Assembly (NCBI RefSeq): GCF_014646255.1
Contig: NZ_BMNC01000004.1
Location: 636,480 to 700,479, forward strand
Length of the DNA: 64,000 bases
From: Lentzea pudingi
Lineage (GTDB): Bacteria; Actinomycetota; Actinomycetes; Mycobacteriales; Pseudonocardiaceae
Direction: 5' to 3'
Position numbers and translations under genes: made by a program. Below, piece by piece: positions 42,397-52,500 of the stretch (positions are counted from its first letter, which is position 1; each line of letters starts with the position of its first letter). Below the pieces are notes generated by a model. The model was not told where the DNA came from. It was given only the letters and a program-made list of their open reading frames with translations, and made no database searches.

Positions 42397-43292
42397 TCCT
42401 CGGACGCCGGAAGCTCGACCTCGTGCGTGCGCTCACGCGACGACGTCCAGAGCATCGCCGTGGCAACCACGGCCGCACCGGCACCCAGCACGTGCAGCGA
42501 CACGAGCACCTCGGGCACCCCGGTGAAGTACTGCACCATGCCCAGCGCACCCTGGGCGACGACGACGCCGACCAGCACCCAATAAGCCTTCGTACGCACG
42601 AAGAAGCCCATCGCGATCAGCATGCCCAGGAACAGGAACAGCAGGTCCGCGTGGATCTGGGCCAGCGTCGGCACCGGCACGTCCAGGCGCGGCGTCTTCG
42701 AGTCGCCCGCGTGGGGCCCGGCGGCGGTGACGAACGTGCCCGCGATCAGCAGCGCGTACATCACGACGGCCATGACGATCTGCAGGCCACGGGCGCCTGC
42801 GGGGACCAGCCAGCGGGCCGGGCCGTCGCCCTCGCTCAGCGAACGCAGGAGCAGCACGGCGAACCAAACCAGCACCATCGAGACCATGAAGTGGACCGAG
42901 ACGCTCCACCACACCAGGCCGAGGCGGACGGTCGCGCCACCGATGACGGCCTGCGCGAGAACACCGCCGACCTGGATCGCGGCGAGCGTGATGACCCGGC
43001 GGCGGCGCGGCTTGTTCAGCACCGCGGCGACCAGGCAGAGACCGGTGATGATGCCGATGACGCCGAACAGCGTCCGGTTGCCGAACTCGACCCACTGGTG
43101 CAGCGCGGCGACGTCCGGGTGCTCGACCGGGACGATGCTGCCCGGGACGCACTCCGGCCACGTCGGGCAGCCGAGCCCGGAGCCGGTGACCCGCACGATG
43201 GACCCGGTGACCGCGATGCCGCCCTGCGCGATGATGGCGGCGATCGCAAGGGCGCGTTGCAAGGGAACGATGAAAGCGGTCAATCGAGACAC
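42375..43292 (-). CDS. ctaA: Heme A synthase
   Basis: This 305-aa protein with eight transmembrane helices oxidises heme O to heme A. Conserved histidines sit in ALHQWVEFGNRTLFG near residue 64, SVHFMVSM, AQIHADLLF and SLHVLGAG. GCPTWPEC near residue 42 supplies the cysteine pair of the Bacillus-type extracellular loop. The start is a GTG at 43292. As in M. tuberculosis it lies next to an ABC-2 exporter and near the suf locus, and it completes the pathway begun by ctaB at 20 kb. Confidence 0.96.
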   Translation of the reverse strand: MSRLTAFIVPLQRALAIAAIIAQGGIAVTGSIVRVTGSGLGCPTWPECVPGSIVPVEHPDVAALHQWVEFGNRTLFGVIGIITGLCLVAAVLNKPRRRRVITLAAIQVGGVLAQAVIGGATVRLGLVWWSVSVHFMVSMVLVWFAVLLLRSLSEGDGPARWLVPAGARGLQIVMAVVMYALLIAGTFVTAAGPHAGDSKTPRLDVPVPTLAQIHADLLFLFLGMLIAMGFFVRTKAYWVLVGVVVAQGALGMVQYFTGVPEVLVSLHVLGAGAAVVATAMLWTSSRERTHEVELPASEDQALSKA

Positions 43293-43311
43293 GGACTGAT
43301 GGTAAGCCGGG

Positions 43312-44070
43312 TCAGGTCAGCTTCGTCGTCCGGGTCGCCAGAGCACCCGCCACAACACCCCAGGCCACGAGCACTGCGACGGGGCCCACACCGGGTGCCG
43401 TGCCGTGCACCACGGAGGTCTCCAGCGCCTGGGCCAGCGCGGCCGACGGCAGCAGGTGCACGAACGACACCGGCACGCTCAGCGCCACACCGCCGACCAT
43501 CAGCAGCACGAACCAGATGATGTTCGCCAGCGCCAGCACGATCTCCGCGCGCAACGCCCCGCCCAGCAGCACGCCCAGCGCACCGAACGTCAGCGTGCCC
43601 AGGACGATCAGCAGCACCACCCATGGCAGACCGGCGAGAGGGAACCTCCAGCCCAGCAGCAACGCCGTGACCGCCAGCAACACGATCTGCAGCGCGACCA
43701 CGACCAGAGCGCCGCAGACCCGTCCGGCCACGAGCAGCCACCGGGGCAGCGCCGAGGCCGCAAGCCGCTTCAGCACGCCGTAACGGCGGTCGAAGCCCAG
43801 CGCGATGGCCTGCCCGGTGAACGCGCTCGAGATGATCGCCAGCGCGAAGATCCGCGCGGTGGCGGAACCCACGCGCGGCTCCGGCATCGGGATCACCGAC
43901 ATCAGTGACAAAGCGATCAGCAGCGCCAGCGGGATGATCACGGTGAGCAGGATCTGCTCGCCGTTGCGCAACGTCAGCATCGCCTCGGTGCGCGCGTGCA
44001 CGAACAGCATGCGCGGCAGCGAACCGCGGCCGGGCGCGGGCTTGAACGTGCCGGGAGCGAAGGTGGTCAC
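43312..44070 (-). CDS. ABC-2 type exporter permease
   Basis: This 252-aa protein has six transmembrane helices of the ABC-2 class, with a cytoplasmic N-terminal segment and the typical GFDRRYGVLKRLAASALPR loop near residue 90. It pairs with the ATPase upstream, whose stop overlaps its GTG start. The position matches Rv1457c beside ctaA. The exported compound is unknown; cytochrome-oxidase or heme-linked roles have been suggested only from position. Confidence 0.92.
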   Translation of the reverse strand: MTTFAPGTFKPAPGRGSLPRMLFVHARTEAMLTLRNGEQILLTVIIPLALLIALSLMSVIPMPEPRVGSATARIFALAIISSAFTGQAIALGFDRRYGVLKRLAASALPRWLLVAGRVCGALVVVALQIVLLAVTALLLGWRFPLAGLPWVVLLIVLGTLTFGALGVLLGGALRAEIVLALANIIWFVLLMVGGVALSVPVSFVHLLPSAALAQALETSVVHGTAPGVGPVAVLVAWGVVAGALATRTTKLT

Positions 44071-45002
44071 GAGCGCAGCTCCCTGCCGGTCAGCTCCAGG
44101 AAAACGTCTTCGAGGCTGCGCTTGGCCACCGTCAGCTCCTCGGCCAGCACGCCCTGCTGCGCGCACCACGACGTGACGGTCGACACGACCTGCGGGTCGA
44201 TCAGGCCTTCCACGACGTACGCGCCCCGCGTCACCTCGCGCACCTTCAGCCCCTCGGGCAGTGCGGCGGACAGCAACGTGAGGTCGAGGCCGGGCCGCGC
44301 GCGGAACCGCAGCTGCTGGTCGTCCGGCCGGTTCGCGGTCAGCTCGGCGGGCGAGCCCTGCGCGACGACACGGCCCTCGTCGATGATCACGACGTCGTCG
44401 GCGAGCGCCTCGGCCTCGTCCATGAGGTGCGTCGTCAGGAGCACGGCGACGCCGTCGTCCTTGAGCGCCGCCACCAGGTCCCACACCAGCCTTCGCGCCT
44501 GCGGGTCCATGCCCGCGGTCGGCTCGTCCAGGAACACGAGCTCGGGGCGTCCGATCAACGCGCACGCGAGGGACAGGCGCTGCTGCTGGCCGCCGGAGAG
44601 CCTCTTGTACGGAGTGCGGACCGCGCCGCCGAGCCCGAGGACCTCGATCAGCCACTTCGGGTCGAGCGGGTTCTTCGCGCACGTGGCCACGAGGTTCAGC
44701 ATCTCCTCGGCGCGGATGCCGGGATAACCGCCGCCGCCCTGCGGCATCACGCCGATGCGGGGCCGCAGTGCTTCGGAACCGGCCGGGAGGCCGAGGACGC
44801 GCACCGACCCGTCGTCGGCCGTGCGGAAGCCCTCGCAGATCTCGACGGTCGTCGTCTTGCCCGCGCCGTTGGGCCCGAGCAGGGCGAGAACGGTGCCGGG
44901 CTGCTGGACGAGGTCGAGGCCGTCGACGGCGGTCTTCGAGCCGTATCTCTTGACCAGCCCCGACACTTCCACCGCAGGCTGGGGATTCGGGCTCACAGGC
45001 AC
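44067..45002 (-). CDS. ABC-2 type exporter ATP-binding protein
   Basis: This ~311-aa ATPase has Walker A GPNGAGKTTT near residue 41, signature LSGGQQQRLSLA near 137, Walker B LVFLDEPTAGMDP near 157, and a C-terminal extension typical of drug/antibiotic-type ABC-2 ATPases. The start is GTG 45002 or 44996; the longer frame to 45110 is not conserved in character. It is coupled to the permease gene and matches Rv1458c. Confidence 0.93.
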   Translation of the reverse strand: MPVSPNPQPAVEVSGLVKRYGSKTAVDGLDLVQQPGTVLALLGPNGAGKTTTVEICEGFRTADDGSVRVLGLPAGSEALRPRIGVMPQGGGGYPGIRAEEMLNLVATCAKNPLDPKWLIEVLGLGGAVRTPYKRLSGGQQQRLSLACALIGRPELVFLDEPTAGMDPQARRLVWDLVAALKDDGVAVLLTTHLMDEAEALADDVVIIDEGRVVAQGSPAELTANRPDDQQLRFRARPGLDLTLLSAALPEGLKVREVTRGAYVVEGLIDPQVVSTVTSWCAQQGVLAEELTVAKRSLEDVFLELTGRELRS

Positions 45003-45173
45003 GCAGCCTAGGCGGTCGGGACGATCCGCACGCAGCTGGGTCATTCGGCCCATTCCTGAAGCGCAGCTGAAAAAGGTGGGGCTAGCCCTACCCCGGTGAC
45101 TAAGGGACACCTCAGGGTCCTCTCGGGGGAGTTCCCCATTGGTTGATCAACGCGTTCGCAAGAGACTTTTCCC

Positions 45174-45749
45174 GTGATCGAAGCGGGGGCGAAAAGACGG
45201 GGATGGGTTGTCGGGGGACTGGTGTTCTCACTGGTCCCGGTTTTCTACCTGCATGTCATGTCGGCAGGGCAGCTCAACCCGATCTCGGACGTGATCAGCG
45301 ACTACGTGTTCGTGGACAACGGCACGGGCTGGCTCGCGGCGACGTCTCTTAGCCTCGCGGCCGTGTCGGCGTTGCTCGCCGTCAACCTGCGGGGTGTAGG
45401 CAGGTCAGCGCAGTGGCTGATCGGGATCTGGTCGGCGGGGCTCACCGTGGCGACGATCTTCCCGACCGATCCGACGGGAGAGCCGACCTCGATGTCGGGC
45501 TACGTCCACCGGTACGCCGGCGCGGTGATGTTCGTGGCCCTTCCGGCCGCGGGGGTGCTCATCGCCCGTCAGTTCCCGGCCCTGCTCGGTATCGCGACAA
45601 CGGCCACCGTCTCCAGCGCGGCGTTTCTCGTGAGCCACGTTTCCTTCGGCGGTTTCGAGGCGCGCGGACTTACGGAACGCGTTTTGTTCGCATCTCTTTA
45701 CGTACTCCTTTTCGCCATCGCGGCACTTCAAGTGAGGCGCACGTCATGA
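45174..45749 (+). CDS. DUF998 membrane protein
   Basis: This 191-aa protein has six transmembrane helices and DUF998 features (SDYVFVDNGTGW, IFPTDPTGEPTSMSGYVHRYAG). The GTG start is at 45174 and its TGA overlaps the ATG of the transporter-glycosyltransferase gene. DUF998 proteins have no proven role. The 171-base gap upstream to the ABC gene must contain divergent promoters; apart from a GGGCTAGCCC palindrome I see no clear element there. Confidence 0.85.
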   Translation: MIEAGAKRRGWVVGGLVFSLVPVFYLHVMSAGQLNPISDVISDYVFVDNGTGWLAATSLSLAAVSALLAVNLRGVGRSAQWLIGIWSAGLTVATIFPTDPTGEPTSMSGYVHRYAGAVMFVALPAAGVLIARQFPALLGIATTATVSSAAFLVSHVSFGGFEARGLTERVLFASLYVLLFAIAALQVRRTS

Positions 45750-47731
45750 CCATGCTCGCCATCACGCTCGCCGTGTTCGGTGCCGTGTGCTTCGCACTCG
45801 CCGCCCGCCTGCAGCACGACGCGGTCGCCCTGACCGGCGCGCGTGCCAGCGTCCTGCGGCAACCCCAGTGGCTCGGCGGGCTCGCGTTGCTCGTCGCCGG
45901 TGCCGGGGTGCACGCCGTCGCGCTGGGCATGGCGCCGCTGACGGTCGTGCAGCCGATCGGTGTGCTCGCGATCGGCATGACCGCACTGATGGACCGCCGT
46001 TTCCGTGAGTTGCCGGCGATCCTGCTCACGACCGTGGGCGTCGGTGCGTTCGTGTTCTTCGCCTCGGGCAGTGCGACCTCGACCAAGGTCGCGCCGGACG
46101 TCGAACTCACCGCCGGACTCGTGACTCTCGGCCTGATCGCGGTGCCCGGCGTGATCGCAGCCCTTACGACCAACGCACGCATCCGCGCTGTGGCGTTCGC
46201 ATCAGCCGGTGGCGTCGCGTACGGGTACGTGTCCGTGCTGATGCGTGCCGTCTCTCAGTCCGTGCAGCAAGGCGGTTTCGGGCTCTCGCACCTCGCGTCC
46301 GTGCTCGGCATCGCCCTCTCGCTCGCCGTCGGCGGCTGGCTCGTCCAGCACGCCTACGCCGGTGGACCCCCTCATCTCGCCGTCGCCTGCCTGACCGTGG
46401 TCGACCCGCTCGTCGCCGTCGGCCTCGGCGCCTTCCTGCTCGGCGAAGCCGCGCATTTGTCTCCTTTGACCGGTGTCGCGCTGTTCGCCTGCGCTCTCGC
46501 CGCCGTTTGCGGCGTGTTCGCACTTGCTCGTCAACCTCGTGAAAACATCCGAACGGAGCTTCCCGTGAACACCTCCAGCGCGCTGCGCGTCGTCATCGCC
46601 GCCGACACGTTCCCCCCGGACGTCAACGGTGCCGCGCGCTTCGCGCAGCGCCTGGCGGTCGGCCTCGCCGAGAAGGGCCACGACGTCCACGTCATCGCCC
46701 CGGACTCGCCACGTGCCACGGAGATCCCCGGTGTGACAGTCCACCGGCTGCGCTCGCACCGGCTCCCGTTCTACCCGGACTTCCGCTTCTGCCTGCCGTG
46801 GCAGGCCTCCCGCGAGGCCGACGCGCTGATCAAGGCGCTGAAGCCGGACGTCGTGCACGTCCAGGCGCATTTCGTGGTCGGCCGGTTCGTCCTCAACTCC
46901 GCTGTGGCGCAGGGCATCCCGACGCTCGCGACCAACCACTTCATGCCGGAGAACCTGTTCAGCCACGCCCACGTGCCGGCGTTCCTGCAGGGCTGGGCCC
47001 GCAAGTTCGCCTACCGCGACCTGGCCCGTGTCTTCGGCCGCGCAGACGTCGTGACCGCACCGACCCCGCGCGCCGTGCAGCTGTTGCACGACAGCGGTTT
47101 CCCGGAGCCGGCCGTGCCCGTGTCGTGCGGCATCGACATCTCCCGCTACCAGCGTTCCGTGACGCACAACGACCGCCCGACCGCACTGTTCGTGGGCCGC
47201 CTCGACGAGGAGAAGCGCGTCGACGAGTTCCTGCGCGCCCTGGCCCGCGTGCCCGGCGCGTTCGGCGAGATCGTCGGAGACGGCACCTGCAAGGCGGAAT
47301 GGGAACTCCTGGCGAGGGACCTCGAGATCACGGACCGCGTGAAGTTCCACGGCTTCGTCTCCGAGGACGACCTGCTCGACGCCTACGCCCGCTGCGACCT
47401 GTTCGTCATGCCCGGCGTGGCCGAACTGCAGAGCCTCGCCACGATGGAGGCGATGGCCGCGGGCAAGCCGGTGATCGCCGCGAACGCCATGGCACTCCCG
47501 CACCTCGTGCACACCGGCCGCAACGGCTGGCTGTTCGAGCCGGGCGACGTGAACCAGCTGTCCCAGCGCCTGCACACGCTCGTGCACGACGCCCCGATGC
47601 GCGCCCGGATGGGCGCGGCCAGCAGCGAGATCATCTCGCACCACGCGCTGGCCACGACGCTGGACCGCTTCGAGGCGCTGTACGCGCGGGCGATGGGCCG
47701 GACGGTCCCGGTCATCGCGCTGGCGGCCTGA
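45746..47731 (+). CDS. DMT-type transporter fused to GT4 glycosyltransferase
   Basis: One frame of 661 codons holds two proteins. Residues 1-270 have about nine helices and resemble DMT/EamA-like permeases (QPIGVLAIGMTALMDRRF). From residue ~280 on is a complete GT-B glycosyltransferase family 4 enzyme: DTFPPDVNGAARFAQRLA, HVQAHFVVGRFVL, FVGRLDEEKRVDEFL and PGVAELQSLATMEAMAAGKPV, related to PimB/MgtA-type mannosyltransferases. An internal GTG at 46565 with GGAG upstream could start the enzyme alone (388 aa). The enzyme probably mannosylates or glucosylates a lipid. Confidence 0.85.
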   Translation: MTMLAITLAVFGAVCFALAARLQHDAVALTGARASVLRQPQWLGGLALLVAGAGVHAVALGMAPLTVVQPIGVLAIGMTALMDRRFRELPAILLTTVGVGAFVFFASGSATSTKVAPDVELTAGLVTLGLIAVPGVIAALTTNARIRAVAFASAGGVAYGYVSVLMRAVSQSVQQGGFGLSHLASVLGIALSLAVGGWLVQHAYAGGPPHLAVACLTVVDPLVAVGLGAFLLGEAAHLSPLTGVALFACALAAVCGVFALARQPRENIRTELPVNTSSALRVVIAADTFPPDVNGAARFAQRLAVGLAEKGHDVHVIAPDSPRATEIPGVTVHRLRSHRLPFYPDFRFCLPWQASREADALIKALKPDVVHVQAHFVVGRFVLNSAVAQGIPTLATNHFMPENLFSHAHVPAFLQGWARKFAYRDLARVFGRADVVTAPTPRAVQLLHDSGFPEPAVPVSCGIDISRYQRSVTHNDRPTALFVGRLDEEKRVDEFLRALARVPGAFGEIVGDGTCKAEWELLARDLEITDRVKFHGFVSEDDLLDAYARCDLFVMPGVAELQSLATMEAMAAGKPVIAANAMALPHLVHTGRNGWLFEPGDVNQLSQRLHTLVHDAPMRARMGAASSEIISHHALATTLDRFEALYARAMGRTVPVIALAA

Positions 47732-47789
47732 GGTTCAGGGGAGGGGCGGCAGGCGCGCGGCCTGTCGCTCGGGGGAGAGGCCCGGCTGC

Positions 47790-48035
47790 GGGGGGACGCG
47801 GCCGGGCCTTCGCTTGTGGGTGGGGTGTTCGGGGCTGCCGCGTTGGTGGTGTGTGCGGCGCGGCCGGACTTCGCTTGTGGGTGGGTGCCCAGGGCTGCCG
47901 CGCCGGCGGTTTGTGCGGCGAGGCCGGGCCCTCGCTCGTGCGTGGGGCGCTCGCGGCTGCCGCATCGGCGGTTGTGCGGCGCGGCCGGGCCTTCGTCGTG
48001 TGGACCACCCTCGCTGGCTGCCGCACCAGCGGCCC
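47790..48035. repeat. Four imperfect tandem repeats of 60-62 bp
   Basis: The gap between the glycosyltransferase and SDR genes (47732-48081) carries units that each hold a GCGGCGCGGCCGG-like block, a TTCGCTTGTGGGTGGG-like block and a GGCTGCCGCG-like block. Unit starts are about 47793, 47855, 47915 and 47976, so periods are 62, 60 and 61. A shorter GCGCGGCACCC doublet follows. The uneven period breaks any frame, so it is not coding. No hairpin of terminator type is obvious. Confidence 0.7.
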
Positions 48036-48081
48036 GCGCGGCACCCCTCCGGCCCGCGCGGCACCCTCCGGCCCAACTCGG

Positions 48082-48924
48082 TCAGCTCTCGTCCGCCGGG
48101 AAGTCGGCGGACGCGCTCACCGCCGCCCACTTCTCCGTCTCGGCGCTCCGCCGGGCCTCCGCGGCCAGCACCGTCTCGACCGCGGCCGCACCCAGCACCA
48201 ACCGGCGCGGCGGGTCGTCGGCACGAACCACGTCGACCACCACCCGCGCGCCACGGGCCGGGTCGCCCGGCTGCCTGCCGTCGGTCTCGTCGCGGAACCG
48301 GTTGATCGCGCCCACGGACTCCTCGTAGTCCGCCCCGACCTCGTGCCGGACCATCGACGAGCCCTGCCAGTCCGTGCGGAACGCGCCCGGCTCGACGATC
48401 ACGACCCGCACGCCGAACGGCGCCACCTCGTTCGCGAGCACCTCGGAGAAGCCCTCCACGGCGAACTTCGCGGTCTGGTACGCGCCCATGCCCGGCGTGC
48501 CTCCCGCGCGGCCGCCGACGGACGAGAACTGCACGAACGTCCCGGAACGCTGCTGCCGCAACACCGGCAGCGCCGCGCGGGTCACGTTCACGACGCCGAA
48601 CAGGTTCGCCTCGACCTGGGCGCGGAAGTCGTCCTCGGCCGTCTCCTCGATGGGCGCGCTGTTCGCGTACCCGGCGTTGTTCACGACCACGTCGAGCCCG
48701 CCGAACGCCTCGACGGTCCGTTCCACCGCGCGGTGGGCGGCAGCGGGGTCGGTCACGTCCAGGGCGACCGCCAGCACGCGGTCCGGGAACCGCGCCACCA
48801 GGTCTTCCAGCTGTTCCGGCCGCCGGGCCGTCGCGGCTACCCGGTCACCCGCCTCGGCGGCGGCCACGGCGATCTCGCGCCCGAAACCGCGGGACGCCCC
48901 GGTGATGAGCCACGTCTTCGACAT
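48082..48924 (-). CDS. Short-chain dehydrogenase/reductase
   Basis: This 280-aa classical SDR has the cofactor motif TGASRGFG near residue 9, DVTD near 60, NNAG near 83, and catalytic Ser (FVQFSSVGG) with YQTAK near 149. The substrate is unknown. The ATG at 48924 follows GGAG. A TetR regulator lies directly upstream on the same strand, and a strong 11-bp palindrome covers the promoter/leader of this gene. Confidence 0.92.
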   Translation of the reverse strand: MSKTWLITGASRGFGREIAVAAAEAGDRVAATARRPEQLEDLVARFPDRVLAVALDVTDPAAAHRAVERTVEAFGGLDVVVNNAGYANSAPIEETAEDDFRAQVEANLFGVVNVTRAALPVLRQQRSGTFVQFSSVGGRAGGTPGMGAYQTAKFAVEGFSEVLANEVAPFGVRVVIVEPGAFRTDWQGSSMVRHEVGADYEESVGAINRFRDETDGRQPGDPARGARVVVDVVRADDPPRRLVLGAAAVETVLAAEARRSAETEKWAAVSASADFPADES

Positions 48925-48933
48925 CGTCCACTC

Positions 48934-48962
48934 CTTAAGTGTCACTCTTGATGACACTTAAG
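48934..48962. promoter_or_regulatory. Strong palindromic operator upstream of the SDR gene
   Basis: CTTAAGTGTCA-CTCTTGA-TGACACTTAAG is a perfect inverted repeat with 11-bp arms and a 7-bp spacer, ten bases upstream of the SDR start. It stands out as AT-rich in GC-rich DNA. The TetR protein encoded next door is the likely binder. Confidence 0.75.
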
Positions 48963-49007
48963 ACGCCGACAGCAGCCCGAAAATGCCCGACCGAGGCATG
49001 GCCCTCG

Positions 49008-49535
49008 TCACACCCGACCCGAAACGCCGTGCAGGAACGTCTCGACCACCAGCGCGGCGGCCGGACCGGGCTCCAGCGCGGGCATCTCCTGCGCGACCGT
49101 GTGCAGCTGGGTCTGCAGCACCCGCAACGCCCAGCCGGCGGGCAGCCCGGCCGCGACCACACCGGTGCCCCGCAGGAACTCGTCCATGCGCGCGTCGAGC
49201 GCGGAACGCCGCTGCTGGATCGCGGGATCGGTCACCGCGCGGATGTCCACGGGCCAGTCGCGGCTGAGCCGGATCCCGCCCTCGGCGAACGCCAGCAGCG
49301 CCTCGCGCGCCGGGCCGGTGAGGGTCGTGTCGATCAGCGCTTCCAGCTCGTCGAGCCGCGCGCGGTAGACCGCCAGCAGCAGTTCCTCGCGCGAGTCGAA
49401 GCGGCGGTAGACGGTCCGCTTGTCCACGCCCGCCGCGGCGGCGACGTCGGCCATGCGCGCGAGCGGGTCCGCGGAGAACACCTGGGCGGCCGCGCGCAGC
49501 ACCGCTTCGACGTTGCGTGTCGCATCGGCCCTCAT
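49008..49535 (-). CDS. TetR-family transcriptional regulator
   Basis: This 175-aa protein has an N-terminal HTH (VLRAAAQVFS, ADVAAAAGVDKRTVYRRFDSREELL, residues ~10-55) and a short helical ligand domain. The ATG at 49535 follows GAGGCGG. It is 83 bases upstream of the SDR gene on the same strand, and the gap contains the palindrome at 48934-48962, so it probably represses the SDR gene. The patatin-like gene ends only six bases upstream, so some read-through from there is possible. Confidence 0.9.
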   Translation of the reverse strand: MRADATRNVEAVLRAAAQVFSADPLARMADVAAAAGVDKRTVYRRFDSREELLLAVYRARLDELEALIDTTLTGPAREALLAFAEGGIRLSRDWPVDIRAVTDPAIQQRRSALDARMDEFLRGTGVVAAGLPAGWALRVLQTQLHTVAQEMPALEPGPAAALVVETFLHGVSGRV

Positions 49536-49540
49536 CCGCC

Positions 49541-52500
49541 TCAAATTACAGGGTCGGGGTGCCGTCCTTTGTGGAGCTTCGTCTCGATTCGCCGCGCCAC
49601 GACGAGCCCGGCCGGCGAGAGGGTGAGCTCGGAGGGGTGCTCGCCCTCGCCGTGCACCAGGAACCGGTACAGCGAGGCGTGCCCCTCCAGCCGTTCGCGC
49701 AACCGGGCCGCGACGTCGTCGCCCTCCGGGTAGATCGCCGGGATCGCCTCGGCCACCAGCTGTTCGCGCAACCGGCGGCGTTCGGCCCGCGGCACGTACC
49801 AGGACGTGATCAGCAGCAACGTCAGGCCGAACGCCAGCGCCGTGCCGATCACCGCCTGCCAGCCCCACCCGCGCGGCCCGACGACCAGCAGCACGTCGGC
49901 GACCGCGAGGTAGCCGATGCCGTAGACCACGGCCCAGCCGGCGGTCGCGGCGGCGGGCGGCTCGGCGCGTTCCGTGCCCCACACGCCCTCGACCCGGCGC
50001 CAGCGCTGCAGCGACTTGCCGCCGGACAGGGCCATCCACGTCCCGAACGCTCCACAGAGGACTGAAACGGGGATCACCAGCCACGGCTCGGTGTGCGGCT
50101 CGAACCGCCACACCGACCAGACCAGCCCCGCGACCACGAGCAACACCGCGACCCGCTTCCAGCGGCGCCTGATGATCTCCCACGGCCGGAAGTCGGCCAG
50201 CACCGCGAGCGGCGTGCGGACCGGGGCGGGCAGCGACCCCAGGACCAGCAGCGCCGCCACGACGAACGCGACACCGGCCACCGTGATCGTGCCGGTCGTG
50301 ATCTCCGCGCCGTCCCGGGGAAGCCGGTCGACGGCTATGGCCACCAACGGGATCACGGGTGACAGCAACACCAGCCCGTGCAGCATCGTGCCGCTGCGCA
50401 GGGCCGCGTACCCGAAGGCACCGAGCAGGCTGGCCGCGCCGAGTGCCGCGCCCGGACCGGCGGCCCACGCGGGCAGCATCCCGAACAACGCCATCACGAC
50501 CAGCGCGCCACCGACCGCGAGGCCTAGCAGCCCGAGGAACTGGACCAGCTTGCCACCGCGGGTGAGCCCGGTGATCGTCCAGTAGGGGAGCAGGGCAGCG
50601 CCGCGCACCACGCGCGTCACCGGCCGCACCGCCGCGAGCCCGGACCGTTCGGAGTCGGCGACCGTGACCGCGACGGCCGCGGCGGTCGCGGCCGTGCGGA
50701 TCATCTGGTCCGACGCCGCCTCCTGGGTCAGCGGCTCACGGCCGATGCCCGCGCGGTCGAAGGCGTTCAACGCCGACATGCCCAGCGTGACCGTGTGCTC
50801 GTGCGGATATTCCAGGCGCCGCAACAGGTCCGCGTGCTCCTCCAGGAACAGCTCACCCCGCGACCGCCGGTCCGCGCCGTCACCGCGGTCGGCGATGATC
50901 GCGGCCCGCAGCCGGGGCAGCTCCTCGCAGATGATCCGCCAGTGCAGGCCCCACGCGGCCAGCTCGGCGAGCTTCATCGACGACGGCGACAGCTCGTTGT
51001 CGGTCTCGTAGATGCCGGCGAGCTCCTTGCGGGCCTCCTCGGCGCACGCGGCGACCTGGATCGGCAGCTCCACCCCGAACATGCTCTCCAGCACCTGGTC
51101 GACCACGGCCTTCGCCCGCTCGTCAGCCGTGCGCTGGTCGCCCTCCGGCCGGCCCAGCAGGTCCATCCGCCGCAACCGCCGAGGGTCGAACAGCACCCGG
51201 CACAGCATCGTCGCGCCGTCCAACCGGCCCCAGATCCAGTCGTTGACCCGCCACGACCTCTTCAGGAACCCCGAGAACCGCGACAGCGACGCACCCCCGG
51301 CCTTGTCGTCGGCCGTGATCGACTGCTGCGCGAACGCGTTGCGCGTCTGCAGCGACACCTGCACCAGCTCGACCGGCGTGTCCATCCCGGTCGAGGCGTC
51401 GTCGGACAGGCACGTGCCGGCGATCTCCAGCGCCAGCAGGCGCGAAAGCCACCGCTCACCGTCGCCGAGCCCGGCCTCCGCCGCGACCGCCGGGGCGCCC
51501 AGCAGCGCGTGCCAGCAGACGAGCCCGCCGAGCTTCAGCCGGTGCCCGTCGAGCGCGGTGATCACCTTCTGCGCCTCGCCGACGATCCGGCCGATCTCGG
51601 TCACCTGGGCCCGGACCTCCAGGCCGAGGTGCCCGTCGATCATGTGCTCGTGGTAGCTCGCGAGCCGCCCGGTCCAGTAGGTGTCGCCGAGCGAGTCCGA
51701 CGGCTTCCAATCGAAGAGCTCCTCCCGCAGCCGGCGCAGCTCCGCGCGGACCTGGTGGAGTTCGCGGCGGGACTGGGTGATCCCTTCCGCCTGCGCCTCG
51801 GGGATGACCCACACGATCCGCTTGAGCAGGTCGAGCGCCGACGCCCCGAGGCGTTCGGCCATCGTGATGCCCCACTCCCAGCCCGTGTCGGGACGGCACA
51901 CGAGATCGGGCAGCCTCACGCCCGGCACGTACGGCAGGACGCCGTGCTGCTTCTTCCACTTGCGCTGCGCGGTCTCCGCGGCCCGGCGCGCCCGTTCGAA
52001 CGACCAGTTCGCCGGATTCCCCTTGGGCAGCGCGAACTGCTGCGCCGTCACCTGCCGCGCGGCGAGCCGGATCTCGACGTCCTCGTAGTGGCCGAAGAGC
52101 TTGTCCGCCAGCGAGTACACCTCGCCGACGACGTCCTCGCCGACGACGTCCTCGCCGCCCGCGTGCAGCCGTTCCAGCAACGCCATCCGGCCGCCCCTGC
52201 TGCTCGCGGCCCGCCGGTTGTGCTCCTCGATCTTCTCGACGTAGGTCCTGTTGGCCTGGCTGGACATCGCGCCCAGCAGCTTGCCGCCGGACCCGACCGT
52301 CGTCAGTCCCCTGTCGACCGTGTCGGCCACCGGCTCCGACCCCAGCGGCTCCGCGTGCGGGAAGACCAGCAGCATCACCCGCCGCACCGGCCCGTCCGCG
52401 GGCATCCGGTCGATGGCCTCGAGCGCCTCGCGGGTGGGCGTGTTCACGAGCACACCGCCGTCGACCGCGAACCTGCTGCGGTCGCCACCGTTGGACCAGC

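Noticed and set aside
47790..48035. CRISPR-like tandem repeats
   Set aside because: Units are contiguous, diverged and 60-62 bp, without identical repeats separated by unique spacers, and no cas genes are present.
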